Shown: one piece after another, positions 26,801-41,800 of the stretch
Position numbering within the stretch: the first letter of the stretch is position 1
Layout: every line of letters starts with the position of its first letter
Origin: Dasyornis broadbenti
Taxonomy: Eukaryota; Chordata; Aves; Passeriformes; Dasyornithidae
Assembly (NCBI GenBank): GCA_013397935.1
Contig: VZRN01001308.1
Span: 205,730 to 269,729, forward strand
Direction of reading: 5' to 3'
Length of the DNA stretch: 64,000 nt
Notes under the pieces: generated by a model
Told to the model about the DNA's origin: nothing
Databases searched by the model: none
The model's input: only the letters and a program-made list of their open reading frames with translations
Program-made: the position numbers and the translations under genes

Positions 26801-29800
26801 TGCTTTTAAGCTACTAATCTAGTAGTTACTACACCATCATTCAAAATACATTTGTGCTAAAATATTAAAAAGTCTGCTAAAAATATGCAATTACAGTTTC
26901 TAAGTTTTGACTACGAAACATACTGAATAAAAGAAAGAAATTCCTAGCAAGTTTACCCTTCAATGTTTTTTAATTAGAAGCTGTTGCTTTCTCGTGTAAA
27001 CATTCCTTTAGTTACTGAAAATAAGTGATTTCTGCAGAAGCAAAAACACCCTTATATCTTATTTCAGTTCCTCTAGAAAATCATCATAACTTAAATCAAA
27101 CCACAGGTGAATATGCTCTCTCAAAACAAGCAGTCATAAAATCCAGTTTAAAAAAAACCTAACACACAAACAAAGAAAATCCAAAACAAACCAACAAAAC
27201 CAGCTTTGCAGGGAGAAGTCAGGAAAAAAATCATGGGCAAGACTATGGATTATTACCTACCTGGATCTCCCAGGTAATTTCTAAAAACAGTGGAGTCCAA
27301 AAAACACATTTCAGTTATCATTATCAAATCAAACTTATTGCCAAGTTTTTCAGCATTATGCACCTCTATACACATACAGATTTTGTCCTTTCAGAGATCC
27401 AAAGCATGGAAAACCCCACAAGTATCAAAAACAACCTGCCTTTGAGTTTTTGAGAGATGGAAAGGGAACCATAGCACATGAGCAGGAGCCTTAATCAAAT
27501 GTAATTCAGATGAACCTCAAGGGCTCTTGTGCATTTTCCTATTGCAGCGCCATTCCACACAACAGGAAAAAAGCACAAATAAAATAACTGCGCTTTGCCT
27601 AGTTATTGCACTGGCTTCAAAGGATATCTACATATGTCTGCAGCTTGGAATCAATTAAGAAATGCAACAACCATGTGAAAAGCTTGCACTGTGCTCCTCA
27701 CCTTGTAGGGGGGCTGTGGATGGACGAGGATGCCGCCTTCAGTGCGCTGCAGCGACTGCTTCACCTGCTCCAGTTTGATGGCGAGGTGAGCCTCGAAGTA
27801 CCGACGCAGGGCCATGCAGGTGTGCTTCCCCGTCTGGCGACTGGCAAAGATCTCATCATCACTCAGGAGGGCTCCTTGGTCTTCCAGGTTTAAGATCTCC
27901 AGAGTGCTTATCTTCAGAAAGAGGTTGGGTGAGAGAAAAAAAGTTTCATCAGCTCAGTCTTCAGGAAAAAAAGCACCTCCAACTCTCAGCAGCTCTTGTA
28001 CCAAACCCAAACATGCTGCCTTTGCTGTACAGGGCATGGGAGCACACTGAGAGCTGACAAAGGCTGTCTGAACAAAAAAAGGGTCTCTGCATGGGTAGAT
28101 AGCCCAAATTGAACCATGCCCTCTCCTTCACTGTCCATGAAGACAGGAATGCAGCAGTCACATCAGTGCAGGTCTGGAGGCAGCATTGTGCCAAGTACTT
28201 ATCAGGCCTGACACAGCACCACACAGTGTGCTTGCACCCTGCAGCACTGATGTCCCCGAGTTAGACACAGCCTGAGCTGCAGGAGTGCACAGCAACACCC
28301 TGTAGACATTCCAGCTTTTGTACATGAACAGTGTCACTCGTGCCCAGAAGGCACCATGGTTACTGCAGCACACACAGCTGTTCCTCTCCTGGAACAAAGC
28401 TGCATTTATCCATATCCAACAGGGTGCATGTGTATGTGGAGTGATAAGAAATATCTGGACTACCACTAAGCCACCACTGTAGGAATGAGTACTGCTTAAC
28501 CCAGGAGTTGTACCAAAAAAGCTCCCAAAGGGTAGCAAGTCTCCAGGCAATAATCATAAAGTTAATAAAGACAATAGGATGCATGTGAATGCTGCTTAGA
28601 AAACTCAACCAAGCTCTTCACCTCTCTTGGGAACTGAGGCAGAAAAACCCCAAGCAAAACCAAACAGAAGAACAACTCTCCACAGTTGCACTTAAAGGAT
28701 GCAGAACCTGACCGTAAACCCCTTACCAGGTTAACCAGCCGTCTCAGCCCATCGTGCCTGTCGAAGAGCTCCAGGACAGCACGGAAGGAGAAGCAAATGG
28801 AGAAGAACATGGTGGCATGGCAGCAGCCCGAGGCATGGGAGCACTCCATCAGCCACAAGGTGTAGTTCACGACATCTGAAAGCACATTATGGGGGTGCAT
28901 GCACACCTAGAAAGCAAAAGAACAGTCTTGAGGAGGACTTCAAACACATTGCTGAAGAGCAGTCATCTGAGGAAAATGAGGGCTCCTTGAGAAGCAGAGG
29001 ACAAGTATCAGTTATTCCCAGTTTGAATTGGGACATCTGAGACATGAAATAAAAAGTCCCATTTCCCGACCAGTAAAAGAAAGCTGCTGTGAGATTAATA
29101 AAAGCTATGATTTGGCAATGTAGGACTAGAAATTCCCAGAGCAAAGCACAATGAACACAGCAACCTTAGTGTAGTATAATTCCACAGAGTACTTCTCCAT
29201 ACCACTTCCAGATATCCAAAGAATGCTTCACTAGAGGCGGACAAGTTCCTACTGAAGACAAAAATTCTGCTCAGTCTAACAGTAGCATATGCTATACTGA
29301 GGTTCTAGCAAACTCTGGCATCACTGAAGCTTAGGGGAATTGCAAGGATCATCAAATGCAAGTTTAAAGCCTGACTTTTCCCTGGAAATAGAAAACTGAG
29401 CTGGTCTTTCCCTGTTCTCAGACCTCTGAGGTGTGCAGCTCATGTGCTCAGAACTGCACTTTTGCATATGCCTGTTAACTTCTACTGAGAAGGAACTGGG
29501 AACCCTCTGCCAGGGTCAGTGCCAAGAGGAACAGCACAGACCCGAAGTGCTGGCACCAGCTGCTGTGTGCCAAGGTAGCAGAGTTTTCCATCTCTGCTGT
29601 GTTGGATGTACTCACAGAATACAGTGCTACCAGCTTCAGACGTGAGGCGTAGCACTGACTACGTGACAAGGGACTGGACCCTGAAACTGGCTTCCCCTGA
29701 AATCCAAAATGTACCCAGACACCTGCTCTACCTGGTATCTTGTACATATTGGAGATAATAGCTGGCAGAACATCTGGAACCATGCATGGAGAAACAGTCT

Positions 29801-32800
29801 CAAGTGTAAGAGTCCATTGGAACAGACAGGAAAAGAAAGACAAATGACAATGGAGGAGGTTTTTGTTGGGATTTTTTGAGGGAAAGGGGGAAGAATAGGA
29901 TGAAAAGAGTGATTAAAGTAATAAGACAATGCTGACAAGGGTTCAGTTAATTCGCTAGGAACTGAAATCCACACCTTTGAAACAAAATGCTTAAATACAT
30001 TATTATTCATATACCTCCTAGTGCCTCTGCATGTATCAGTCATCCATATAAATTTGCTTTTAAGCTTAAGAGATCTTTATTCACTGTTTGAACACAGATA
30101 GAAACACTAAGAAATTACAGGAATCACTGCAGTTACAGTACAAGAACAACTCTTACCCTCTCCATGGCATCTTGATTGTACGACAAATAATACAAACACA
30201 TGGACACTCCTGTTGCTGCCATGGAAGGACGAGGAATCTCCAGCAACTTTTGCACTCCTCCATGAGCAACAAACTCCGTTGCAAACTTGTTGTGCAGCAG
30301 CAATGATGCCAAATGCTGAGGAAGGATAAAAGCAGATAAGACTGGGATTCCTCAAACTGTCATCAATGCCAACCCCATACCATAGAAAAACAGATGGCAG
30401 AGAAAGCAGGTGCTCTGTGCTTTGTCCACCTCATGTCCTCCTCCCATTACGTTTAATCCAGAACATAGTATTTATCTCAATGACAAAAGCAAAAGAGGCA
30501 CTACCACCTTTTTTTTTTTAACACATCTTGCAGAAGAAATACAAGAAAAGCAGAGCAACTTAGAAATTATCCAAAAGTCTTTCTATTGTCTTCAAATTCA
30601 CTCCTTTTCTATTATCAGTAAGCATTCTTTAAATTTTCATATTTTAATTATGTCATTGCTGACACAAGGAATTTTACAAAATGAAGTGTAAAGGCAATTA
30701 AAGGGAAGGCTGCGGCTGCACTGAAGTGTACAGCACACTGCTTTTCTGCATTACCTACACCTTGAGAAGAAACAGTAAGAAGCACTGCAAACCCCACTCC
30801 ACTCGCAACTGATGTAACCCACAGCTGCTGTAGGGACACTGCTCCTTCAAAATAAATCCTCAAACAAATGACAAAGACACAGAGAGGAAGACTCTGGAGG
30901 ATCAGAGGCAGAGAAGTTATTGTGAAAGAGGGAAAGAATGCACAGGAAAGTTTAACTTGTGCTGCTGCACTGCAGATTTGCCTTGAATAAGGTTATTTTG
31001 TGTGGCTTTGTACCTTGGGGAGGTAACCTTAAAGACTATTCACACGAAACTAGTATTTGAACCACTGAGCTCAGAGATGTCATGCTGGGGCTTCTGTGAG
31101 TAAGATGTTTATGCTCCTTACCCCTCACAAGTGTCCTTTGAGATGGCAGGCAGTGGAACAACTCAGGAATGCCATCTAAGGGCAGCAGGAACACAACCAT
31201 TTGACAGAAAAAGGAATTTTTTATCATCTTCAAATAGGCAGAAAGGTGAAATTAATGGCCCTTCCTGCACAATTAAGATCTTTTTATTTCCTCCTCCCTT
31301 TCCTGTTTTTTTCATTTTAAGTGCTTGAGACTCATAAAAACAGAACTGCAATGCATTCAAGTTGAGTGAAAGCCAACTCCAATCCCAAGGAATGCTGCAA
31401 GACACAGGCCTAAAGAGGATGAGCACTTGCCTTTGACACATAGCAAGCATATATTCAATATTTTTACTGTGTTTATGGTATATTTTATCTATTATGAAAG
31501 TAATTTACCTTAAGGGCTTCAAAAGTGAGCAGCACATCGTTGGTTCGCTTCAAATCGATGTAGTACATCATCAGCTCCCTTGACCCCAGTTGCATAAAGA
31601 TGGGTAGCAGCTGAGAAAAATAGAAATGGGACACTAGCTGAATGTTTCATGAGAATTACAAGGTCTCTTTTGGTTTATGCTCTCTCAAACCCCCAGTTTT
31701 CCCCTATTAGCAGATACCTGTTATGAGAGGTCAGTGGTAACCAGTTCCATCCATAGGAAGCAATAAAGGTTAACAGACCTCTTGTAATACATCTGCTGAC
31801 CGCAGAAAGGTGCATGGCAGCTGCCACACGGAAATCTTAAGACTCTCCTTCAAGTGCGGCTATGGAAGTCCACACAGATACCACCCTGGAGAGAGGCTCC
31901 ACCTTCCATCTGTGCAAAGACAACTACCCAACAACTGAACAGAAAAAACAGGAGAGCAGGGCAACAAACCAAAACCCTTTGCATCATTCTTTGTAACACC
32001 TTTATGCTATTAGTTTCTAATTTTATAGCCTATTATTGCTGGCATATGAAGCAATCCAGTCAGCATGCAGGGTGTTATGTTAGGGGGTAATGGTTTCTCT
32101 GGTTCTCACAGAAGCAAGGCACACATGTACACACACATTAACACACATCACAAAGCAAAATTCTGTTGCTTTGTTCTGTTACAAATTAGGCTAACCCACA
32201 AAAGAAAAAAAGGAAGCACATTGGTAAATCTGACACAGCCACATTATTTTGTCCATTTAAGTAGTATCAGCTTTCAAAAGCATCTGCAAAACATTGGTCC
32301 TGCCACTTCTTATCAGAACTACTGCCAGGGTTACACAATCAACTTCATTTAGAATTTTAGGTTCATGATTTCCTCAGACTTTTAATTGCAGGAGTCTATC
32401 ACACCCCCCAAAAGAAACAGGAAAAATGCCTGCATTTCAAACAAAGTGACTTCCCCTGTGCCATGTAAACAAGCAAATTCAACAGAAACACAGAATAAAA
32501 TCTTCAGGGCCATGCTCCAACCACCAGACCACACGGCTGCTAGGTTCAGGTTTGAGTATTACCTAACAAGTAATACTCAAACTAATGACTTCATCAATCT
32601 GAAAGTCATCAACAGCTCAGGAAAAGTTACCAATCTTAATCATGACAGGATGTATCATAGAGTGATATACCAGTTCTGCCAATTTTCCCCCACAATTCCA
32701 TTTAGCTTTGTATGGAGGACTAGAGCACAGAGTGCTTCCTCCCCCCTTCACATGCTCACCTCTTGGTACTCCCCCAAGGGAGTCAGGTACTGAAGAATCA

Positions 32801-35800
32801 GCCTCTGCTCTATGGCAGGAGTCAAGGGGTAAAGTGTGTAATTAGTGCCAATCACCCACGGGGACATTTCTGACCAGCTGCTGTTGGACAGTTCAACAAA
32901 CATCCGCTCTGGTTCCGAGGTGGAGAAACCCAGTTTTTGCTTGGCCTTGCGGAAGCCGTCTCTTTCGTGCTGTTTCCCTGATTTGCCTTTTCTCAGTCCT
33001 CCATCTTCTAGCTTTGTAGCAGAGTTTACTCTGCTACTGGTCTTATGACTTGAATCGAGATGAAAGGAGATCTCCGTATCACCAGAAACTTCATCTTGCT
33101 CTCCATCCACTGTCACCTCCCCGTAATCCATATCCACAGCCTCTTCATCTAGGGGCAGCAGAGGATCCAATGGCACTTTCCGAGGACTGGGGCGTTTGTT
33201 TTCCTGTTTGGTGGTCATTTCGGTGACCTGCAGTTCTCGTAGCCGACGAAGCACCAGAGCCACCTGTTCCAAAAGAGCAGCACTCATGAGAACACACACC
33301 TTGCTTTGACCATGCAACTCACTTCAGCCATATTTTTTGATATCATCATATAACCCACTCCACAGCACAGAGTGCTGAGTATGCTGTGGTGTACACTTGC
33401 TCAGAGAAATAACAATTTCAAAGGGAATGAGAGAACTCAAACACATTTTGCTACAGCTACTTTCGTTCTAAAATACCAGCACCACGTGTCCTGTGTGAGA
33501 AGCAAGTGGCTTGAAAGTCATTAGCAGCAGATGAGCTATATTGGTACTAACAGAACCACATACCAGCTTGCAGCACCCTTCCATCATCTCTGCCCAGCCT
33601 GGAATAAAAACATTCCTTTCCAAGCAGCAGCTCTGGTAAATTGCACTTCCACAAAACCAAATGCCATGCTTTTACTTTTGATGTTTAGAAGAGAAGTCAT
33701 CACAATTCATCATAGTTGTCTTCATGTTGACTTACCTTTCATCTTAACACCTCTGCCTGGTGGGCAAATCACAACGAGCAATAGTTACAGATGTAAACCT
33801 TCTGAAAAGTCTTCTTAAAGGAAAGTATTAATATGAGTCTCATTCAAAAGTAAAGTATTTGACTTCTTAGGTTTCCACTGGCATTTCTAACAGAATAATC
33901 AGGCCACATGCCCAACCTCAGCAGACACAGAGTCAGGAAAGAATGGAAACCATGAGCGACTGGCCCTTACAGATATTATTACAACTGTACCACTCACATA
34001 TTAACCTACAAACATGAGCTCCTCATAAATAAAAACAAACAAAAAAGTAACTGTCCTCTACAAAAGGGAAGTGATTGAGAGATCATTACCAGTTGTGAGT
34101 TCTCATCCCTGTAATTTGCAGCAATGTCCTGGTTTTCCATAGCTCCTCCCAACAGTCCCGTTGCGTACGTCCTGAGCGGCTGATCGGCCTCTCGTGCCCA
34201 CTTAAAGAGATTTTCAACTATGCCTTCCTAAAAGGGAGAAAACAAGAAACCAGTTCCAGCACTTATATTTCATCTTCAGCTTCTCAGTCCCGGTGAAAGC
34301 ACCTGTTGGGAGGAATTCTCTCTATTTCTATTAATGAACAGGCTGGATTTCCTACCAGCCATGTAATGAATAAAAATAACTGGAACAAAAAAAAATAAAT
34401 AAATAAATCTAAAACTTTAAGCTGCATGAAACTCTGCTCAGGCATCAGATATTTGGATCTGTGCAAAAAGTGGCCAGTCTAGGTACTTCCAAGGAAACAG
34501 CAAAATGCTGCAGGTATGAATTCGTCCAAACAAACAAGCCCAAAGCTCCAGCCAGTTTCACCAATAAAAATCTCCAGCAATTTAGCAGATTTGAAAGAAG
34601 CTGTGTTGAACTCACATCAAGTAGAATGAAATTTGGCTAAATTTAAAAGTCAATTAAAAATGCAATGGTTTAGAATGAAGATCATTTTGTTTCCTCTAAA
34701 TTGTTATTGGATTTTGAAACATCAACAACACATCATTATCATGACAGGAATCTTGCACATAATTTGAATTATACGTACAATACAACAGAAGATCAGTGAA
34801 AAGTAATAATGAAGAGAAATTTTAACGGAAATGCTCGGCTTACAGATTTTTAGAGTTGCCTGTTTTATATTTAAAGACAATTGCATTACGTAAGAGCATT
34901 GGAATAATAATAATAAAAAAAATCTAACTGACTAGATATGAAATCCCTTTGTCGCTAGAGGGCCTCTTTGTGACCAGAACAGCAGCCTCTTCCCAAAGCT
35001 TCCTATGTACAGCAGCCCTACACGCTGGAACAGAGCTCTAAATACTCTCAAGTCAAAAGGAAAAAAGTCCTTAAGTGCAAAACTTACTTTAATTTCAGTT
35101 TACAGAGAGCTTTGGTCTCTGGAAATAGCTATATGCTCCACAAATGGGGAACTATTGTTTTGGCTTTTAAATTGTTTTTTGATCAAGGCTTCCCAGCCTC
35201 AGCTTTTGGACAGAACACAAAGAGCTCCAATTAAATTAAACCTTTCACAAAGGGAGCACATTATTCTCTTCTTTTATCATGCTTTAGAGTTCATATCTAT
35301 ATTTCCAATAGTAGAGAAATTAATTCAGAACTTTTATATAAAGCACTACCTCATTTCCAAACTTCAGAAAAACACTAATTCTTACAGATGAGGAAACTGT
35401 GGCTTAAGTGAAATTCACTTTCTCCTCACTTTCTCCTCTGTGTGCATTCCTTCAGAACAACCCATTTGTCAACATACGGAAGTCTGATTCAGCTGTCCAT
35501 CACAGTTCCAGATAATCCTCACAAAGCACGTGGATTTTAGACTGCTTAGTTAAAGTATGACTTGCTTATCACTTAGCTCTAGTAAAGCTATTGCTCTGCT
35601 GGAGCTGGGGATTACTGGGCAAGTCCTCCATGTTCTATACAGCCTGCTCCATTCACAGGCCTATAAAGCAACAATTCAAATTACAACATTTCCCAAAAGG
35701 TAACATTAAGTTCCAGCTCCTCTGTTTGAATCAGTCACATCACACTTTAAAGAGCAATGAAATACCCAGGATTTGATTAATTGAACAAGCCAAGTGCAAA

Positions 35801-38800
35801 AAGCCCCAAACCATTAGGAGGACGAAAAGATTAGCTCTCAAAGACAAGATTTCAGTGTGGCTTTTTACTGGTTTCTCCTTCAGGAAGTCTTGTTGGAGTA
35901 CAAAATAAAGCAAGCTTAAAACCCAAACTTTAGTACAGGTGATACCTTTTCCTGAAAGACAACAGCTGTTTCCAGTCCTGGCATGATGTCCAGAAGAAGT
36001 CTGCAGGCAGCAGTGTTTAGTGGAGGTTCTCTGCTTGTCATCACATAAGCATTCACTAGCTGCAGAAGATCAGGAACAGCACTGGTTTGAAATCCAACTC
36101 TGACCAAACCCAGAGCAGTGAAAGCCTTACAGCTCCCACAGCAGCAAAACAATAAAGTAAGGAATGCCAGTCTAAGCCCTGGATCTCAACATGACCAGCC
36201 TTTAGCCTGCTCCCTCAGTGCCTCAGAACTTGAAATTACTTCTCAGAGAAGCAGAGAGCCTCTGATCTGCTGTTCACTGACTAAATATCTATCTTGAACG
36301 GATTTGTAAAGACAAATGCCTTGAAAAACTGTAACAGTGCGAACATGAAAAGAAAAAAAATTAACATAAGAAATTGCACATTTTTAACTGTATCTGTATT
36401 TGCTTATCACTTGCAGTTTAAGACAGGGAGATACATGCAAGCAATCTGTCAGAATCCTTACAGCAATGTGTACTGATACAGGTGTTTACAGGGATGCAAA
36501 GGTAACAAAATTCTAGCTGTTAAGTCATGTTAGAGGTTAGCAATGCAAATGAAAACCCAGACTCTTGCCTTCTGATTCTCTGCCTGAGTCTTCTAGAGCT
36601 GCTCTTCTGTTCCTACAGGCAGCCCAGAAGTTCCAAGCATTCAGAAAGAAGGCACTGGAGTAAGTGGTATTCATTTCCATTACAGAAAGAAATTATGCTT
36701 TTGGACTTGTGTTAGAGGAGCTACATTTTCTTGAAAGAGACTGATAAAACTTGAAAACAACTAATTCAATTGTTGCTACACACATCCCAACAGCTCAGGA
36801 ACTCCCCTTTACCTGAATCACTTTGTTAAAGTGGCAAATGAGTTGCTCTTAAAACGATTTTAAAAACCACTGTTATGGAAAAGAGAATTCTGACACCACT
36901 AAAATAAATATTAAACAAGTACCAAGGACAACCAGAACAGAGGAAATAAAAGCCATAAGGTGATGTGAGGAATTGACAGTGAAAGTTCTCAGAGCAAACC
37001 TACCGCATTCATGAAATCATCATTCTTGAAGAGTATCCTCAGTAAGTGACCAAGCATGCACTCTGGGTCTGCCCGACCTGTGGGACAAACAGGAAAACAC
37101 TCATCTTCCTACCTCAAGACGGCAGCATTAATACTGAACTGCCATCTTCAAACCGACTGTGCGATGCTCTAGGGTCAGCCCTACAGGGCACAACTTCACC
37201 AGTGCACGAGCAGTATCAGACCTCGACCAGCAGTCTCCACATTCAGGCTGAAAACTGGTTACTTTTAATTATGAACTACCAGGCAAGCAGTGGGACAGCT
37301 GGTGCTGCCAGAACCACTCAGGACACCTTACCTGGGTGTCGGTCATCAAACGGGTCCGGGTCCCCTTTGCGGTACTCCTCGGTCTCCTTCTCAATCAGTT
37401 CGGACATTCTGCAGAAGGAATGACATCAAGTGAGCAGAATTCACACTCAGCCTTACAGAGCACAGCTCCTCACATTCACGGATCTGTCGGAGCACTCCAA
37501 ACCATCAGCTTCCACCCAAACAGTGTTCAATGCCACCAGATGATTTCTGACTGTCTACAGTAGGGGGGAGAGAAAAGACTGGCCTCTACCATGTCATCTC
37601 ATTTTTAGCTCCAAAAATGCACTAAACGCATAGCAACACCCCAGAGATGCACAAACATGACACTCTGAGGGGCCAACACCATTTATTTACTCATATCAGA
37701 CTCCTGGTGGTGTTCTACAACACAGTGTAGAGAACTAGAGTAAATAAAGGGCTTAAGTAGCACTTCTCACCACCACAGTGTCTTTCTTTTGCAGTAGAGC
37801 AAGTCCTGAACTTAGTAGTAACTTAGTCTTAACTTAGAAGTAGTAACTTAGAAGTAACTTAGTCTTCTTCCCTGTTCAGTCTGTGCAGAGGCAGCTGTTC
37901 AAACTGTTTGCACAGTTTTTTGTTATTTTGCACATTAAACTTTAATCATGTTGGATAATTAAATATAATTATAAATGTTTAATAAATATTAAATACTTTT
38001 ATTAAGTGCTGTGTTACCTCTATTCAGTTATCCACTTTTTACCATGTGTCAACTACCACCACAGATAAGACAAGGAGAAACTCAGCCAGCTTCCTGGTCA
38101 CAGTCCTTCAAAATACATTAAATGCTCCTCTGTATCAGAAAAACAAAATTGAGCTGTTTTGGAGCTATGCCTTCCCCTAAACTGAGAAGCAGCCTCAGCA
38201 GATACAAGAAATCCTATGCTCTAATTCGTTTAGAATGAGCAGTAAGAGAATTAATTATTATTTTTATTTAAACAAAATAAGGAAGAGGAAAATTATCTCA
38301 TATTCAAGCAATGAATAATTCCATAGTCATCCACTGTCCTTCTCCATGTAGTGTTACAGCACAAATATATGCAGTTTGATGTGAAATAAAGAGCACTCAA
38401 TTCAACTGAAAAACCATTAGCAAATTAAATCTTATTTCCTTGGTATAAAACATGATTCCCTCCCCTCTACCAAGGTCCAGAGTGGGAGGCAGAGTCTATG
38501 TGCAGCACAGCATTCTAAAACAAGGTCTGAATACCTCAGAGCAGTTATCTAGGCAGAATTTATCACAGGAGAGGGAAAACTGCTGGAAGGTTGCAGTAAT
38601 CCCTGGAAAAATATTTGTCTTTCACAGGGGATTTCCCTTACAGAACACTGCTGACTTCTATTCCGTTCCTGCTACTTTCCAGAAAATATCCAGTATTCCC
38701 AGGCATGATTAGAGGCAAAAAATGTACTTAGTCCTGCCTCTGGGAGCTACACTGACTTGCCAGTGTAACAGAGGATGATGCCTGCCAGATTCTAGGAACG

Positions 38801-41800
38801 GCAAATTAGCTTATTGGGAATGAGCAGAGAACTTTCCTGATTGCCTTTGATCTGACAATTATCTTTCAACAAACTGTTGATCCTGTGGCATTCCAATATT
38901 TACTTTTATAAGCCCGATTGTGACGGGATGCAAATTGTGTCCCTTGTTAATAATAGGTGGCACAGCATGAGCTCTCAAGAAATTCTGGCAAAAGCAAGTT
39001 ACTTAAATACTCCACTGCCAGCTCCTCATTTTTTTCCCTGAGAACTAATAGCTTGAGGGATGCCTGCTGACAGGAAACTCAGACAAATGGGGAGCTGGGA
39101 AGCAGCACCCTCGCCTTGTCAGGTCTTTTGAGGTGATAATTAGCATTTTGGTGACGTGCCAGAAAGGACAGACAAGCAGCATGGAAAGTGAGCACAACAC
39201 TCTGGCCAGAGCATCCTGTCTGGTTAGGCAGCCAAAGAGCGAGCCAGCTCCCAGTGCTTTCAGGGACAACAACATTATCACAGGCTCAATGAAAGACAAA
39301 TGTGAATCACTAATTATGGAAGGTTTTGAGACAATTATTCACAAGTGTTGGACCAAAATAAAATTAAAATAATTTAAAAAAAAGCACTTCCTTTTAAAAA
39401 TTGATTTTCAAAAAGGAAAAAGAAAGAAAAATCAAGCTTGTTTACAATACCCTTCTTTTAACTAACACATACAAAGGTAGTTTGTGACGTGACTTGGATG
39501 TATCTATCTAGATCAACAGCTTTGTCAATTCTCAACTGAAGTAACAGGAGAGTCAAATAACTATCAAAGCTCATTCCTGCCTTCTAACATAGGCACCTGG
39601 AACACAGGGCTGTAACAAAACACAATTCACAAAGCCACAGAACTTTTATTCAGGTTTCAAGATTTCCTTCATTCACACTCGGCACTGTACTGGTTCCCCA
39701 GCCACTTCCAAGCTTTCAGACAAGATGCAGGATTTACACAGAGCAATCTACTTTAACTATTTTTTTTTTCTCTTTACAACTGTCTTTGGAAAATAAGTCA
39801 GATCCTCATTTTCACTTACCACAAACTGAGCTCACCTTGGGAGTGGGCAAGGAAGGGACAGGGATACACAAAAGTATGACAACTCTGCAAGGCGCACAGT
39901 GATCTAAATGGCATAACAAAGCCATCCTAACACTGCTGTGTGTCATCACTTAGCATCAATGACCAACTTGAGCCTTTACAGTAGATTGCAACAGCATAAG
40001 ATGCTCTAGGATCCCACACCACAATATGGCTGATTTGTGGAGATGAGGTTATGATGTTAAACTGATTTATTCTCTTGATGAAAGAGGCTCCTGGGATGCA
40101 GTGAATGATCTGAGTCCCAGGATTTGCCTGATTGGTTGAACGTGACTTGCATCCAGTCCATGGAGTAACGCTCCTGCAGGATCATTTCAATTTACACTAT
40201 TTTTGAAAACCATGTGTATTTAGTATCTGTTGACAGGCTTTCCAAGTGATTTCTTCAGTTCATACCTTCTAACACTCAAATGTTTGTAAATCCAGAAAAC
40301 CGGCTTTGTGGAAGTGACAGTTCAGTTGTGGGGTCTAAATGGTGCCGTCACTGTTGCTGTCCTTGTCATGTTACTGCACTCTCACCTGTGCTGCCTCAGC
40401 ATCCCATTTAACAGACCCCCATCCACACATGGAAGTCTCCTTCCATTTAGCTCACAAGGCAGAAGGAAGTAGAAAAATAACTCACCAACAAGTATGACCA
40501 CAGCTCCCTCTGCTCTAAGGTTAAACCAATATGCAAGGGCATTACTCTGCCTCAGGACATTGGCCAATGCACGCTCCAGTTGGTGAGGATTCCTAGGGAG
40601 CACCTCTACCAGCAAATTCTAAATATCTAAACATCTAACACTCTCTCCAACAGAGAAACACAGCTTTCACTGATACCTGAAGCACTGTAAATCCAATTTC
40701 TGCCAAAGCCAGTAGATTCCCATGCTACCTACCTTAAATAAATCTCTACTATCTTCTCTAAAGCAAAAATACCCAAGCTTTCACCATTCATAACCACTCT
40801 GCCTGCTGCACAGAAACCTTGAGAATTAACAGAGTTATCAGGCTTGTCTGGGCATAAATAATGTAGGGAGCTCCAGGAGCTGAGCAGGAGCAAGAAGTGC
40901 CAGACTGCTATAAACACAAGAAAATACATGTTTCATTCTAACGTTTTTAAATTTCCTAGAATACAGTAAATTTCTGGGTATGCCTACAAGAAAAAGCCTT
41001 GAAATCCCACATATGTTTCCTTCAGACAATACACAAAGATATACCAAAACCTGTCTCATGATTTTCAAGAAACCCACTAATTTTCAAGTGTTTAGGGTTG
41101 GCTTTCTGTTGCTCATCTCCCTCTTCTGTGCTGCTATTTTTGAAATGCAGTAAGAACAGCAAAATAGTCGTGCCCAGTGGGTGAGGCACAGCACAGACTT
41201 GAGCAAAGAAACTCCACCAGATTCCTGTAACTTCCAGCCAGTGCCAGCCCCAGCTCTGTGCACTGACTTGTCTGACCCAACAAGGCAGAAGAGACACTTG
41301 GATTGCTCCTGAACTACAGAGCAGTTCAGTCCTGCACACACGAGGCAGGACATGGATCTGCCAGCAGAGGTGTGAAGAGGAATTGGGAGAATTTCTGCAA
41401 ATTTCCTCTTAAAGCAGGAATAATGTCAGTCTATTCAAAAGAGGTCTGGCTTGGGAAACCACAAATGCAACTGATAATCCAAATCTTTCTCTTGTACCAG
41501 ATACTGTCTTATCATTAATGGTGTTAACTACAGCTCCAAAAAATGTATTGGTCCAGGATACATTTTTATCACAATACAATGCCAGTCAATCATCACACAG
41601 CTTAAAAAAGAAATCAACCAGGTTTTAAAATTTCACTTTAAACATTCCCTATGAGCTTCAATAGCTTCTCAATATAGTTCCTCCTACTCATCCTACTCTC
41701 ATCCTTTCATTTAATCTGATCAATGTCACTGCAATCTCAAACCCCTCCCACCTTGCTTCCTATCTTGATGTTTTACAAGATTCAGGTGAAGATACCAAAG

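Larger units (their letters stand above)
24007..31508 (-). other. DCAF1: DCAF1 introns between coding exons 7 and 13
   Basis: Introns at 24007-25064, 25190-26342, 26513-27701, 27912-28726, 28907-30156 and 30316-31508, each about 0.8-1.25 kb. They contain short homopolymer runs (A12 near 24587) and a GGGA-rich stretch near 25849-25858, but no gene, RNA or transposon that I can recognise. Confidence 0.8.
33264..37331 (-). other. DCAF1: DCAF1 introns between coding exons 2 and 6
   Basis: Introns at 33264-34089, 34228-35945, 36060-37003 and 37078-37331 (the last only 254 nt). The second has an A-rich then TAAA tandem tract at about 34387-34408. Nothing else recognisable. Confidence 0.8.
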
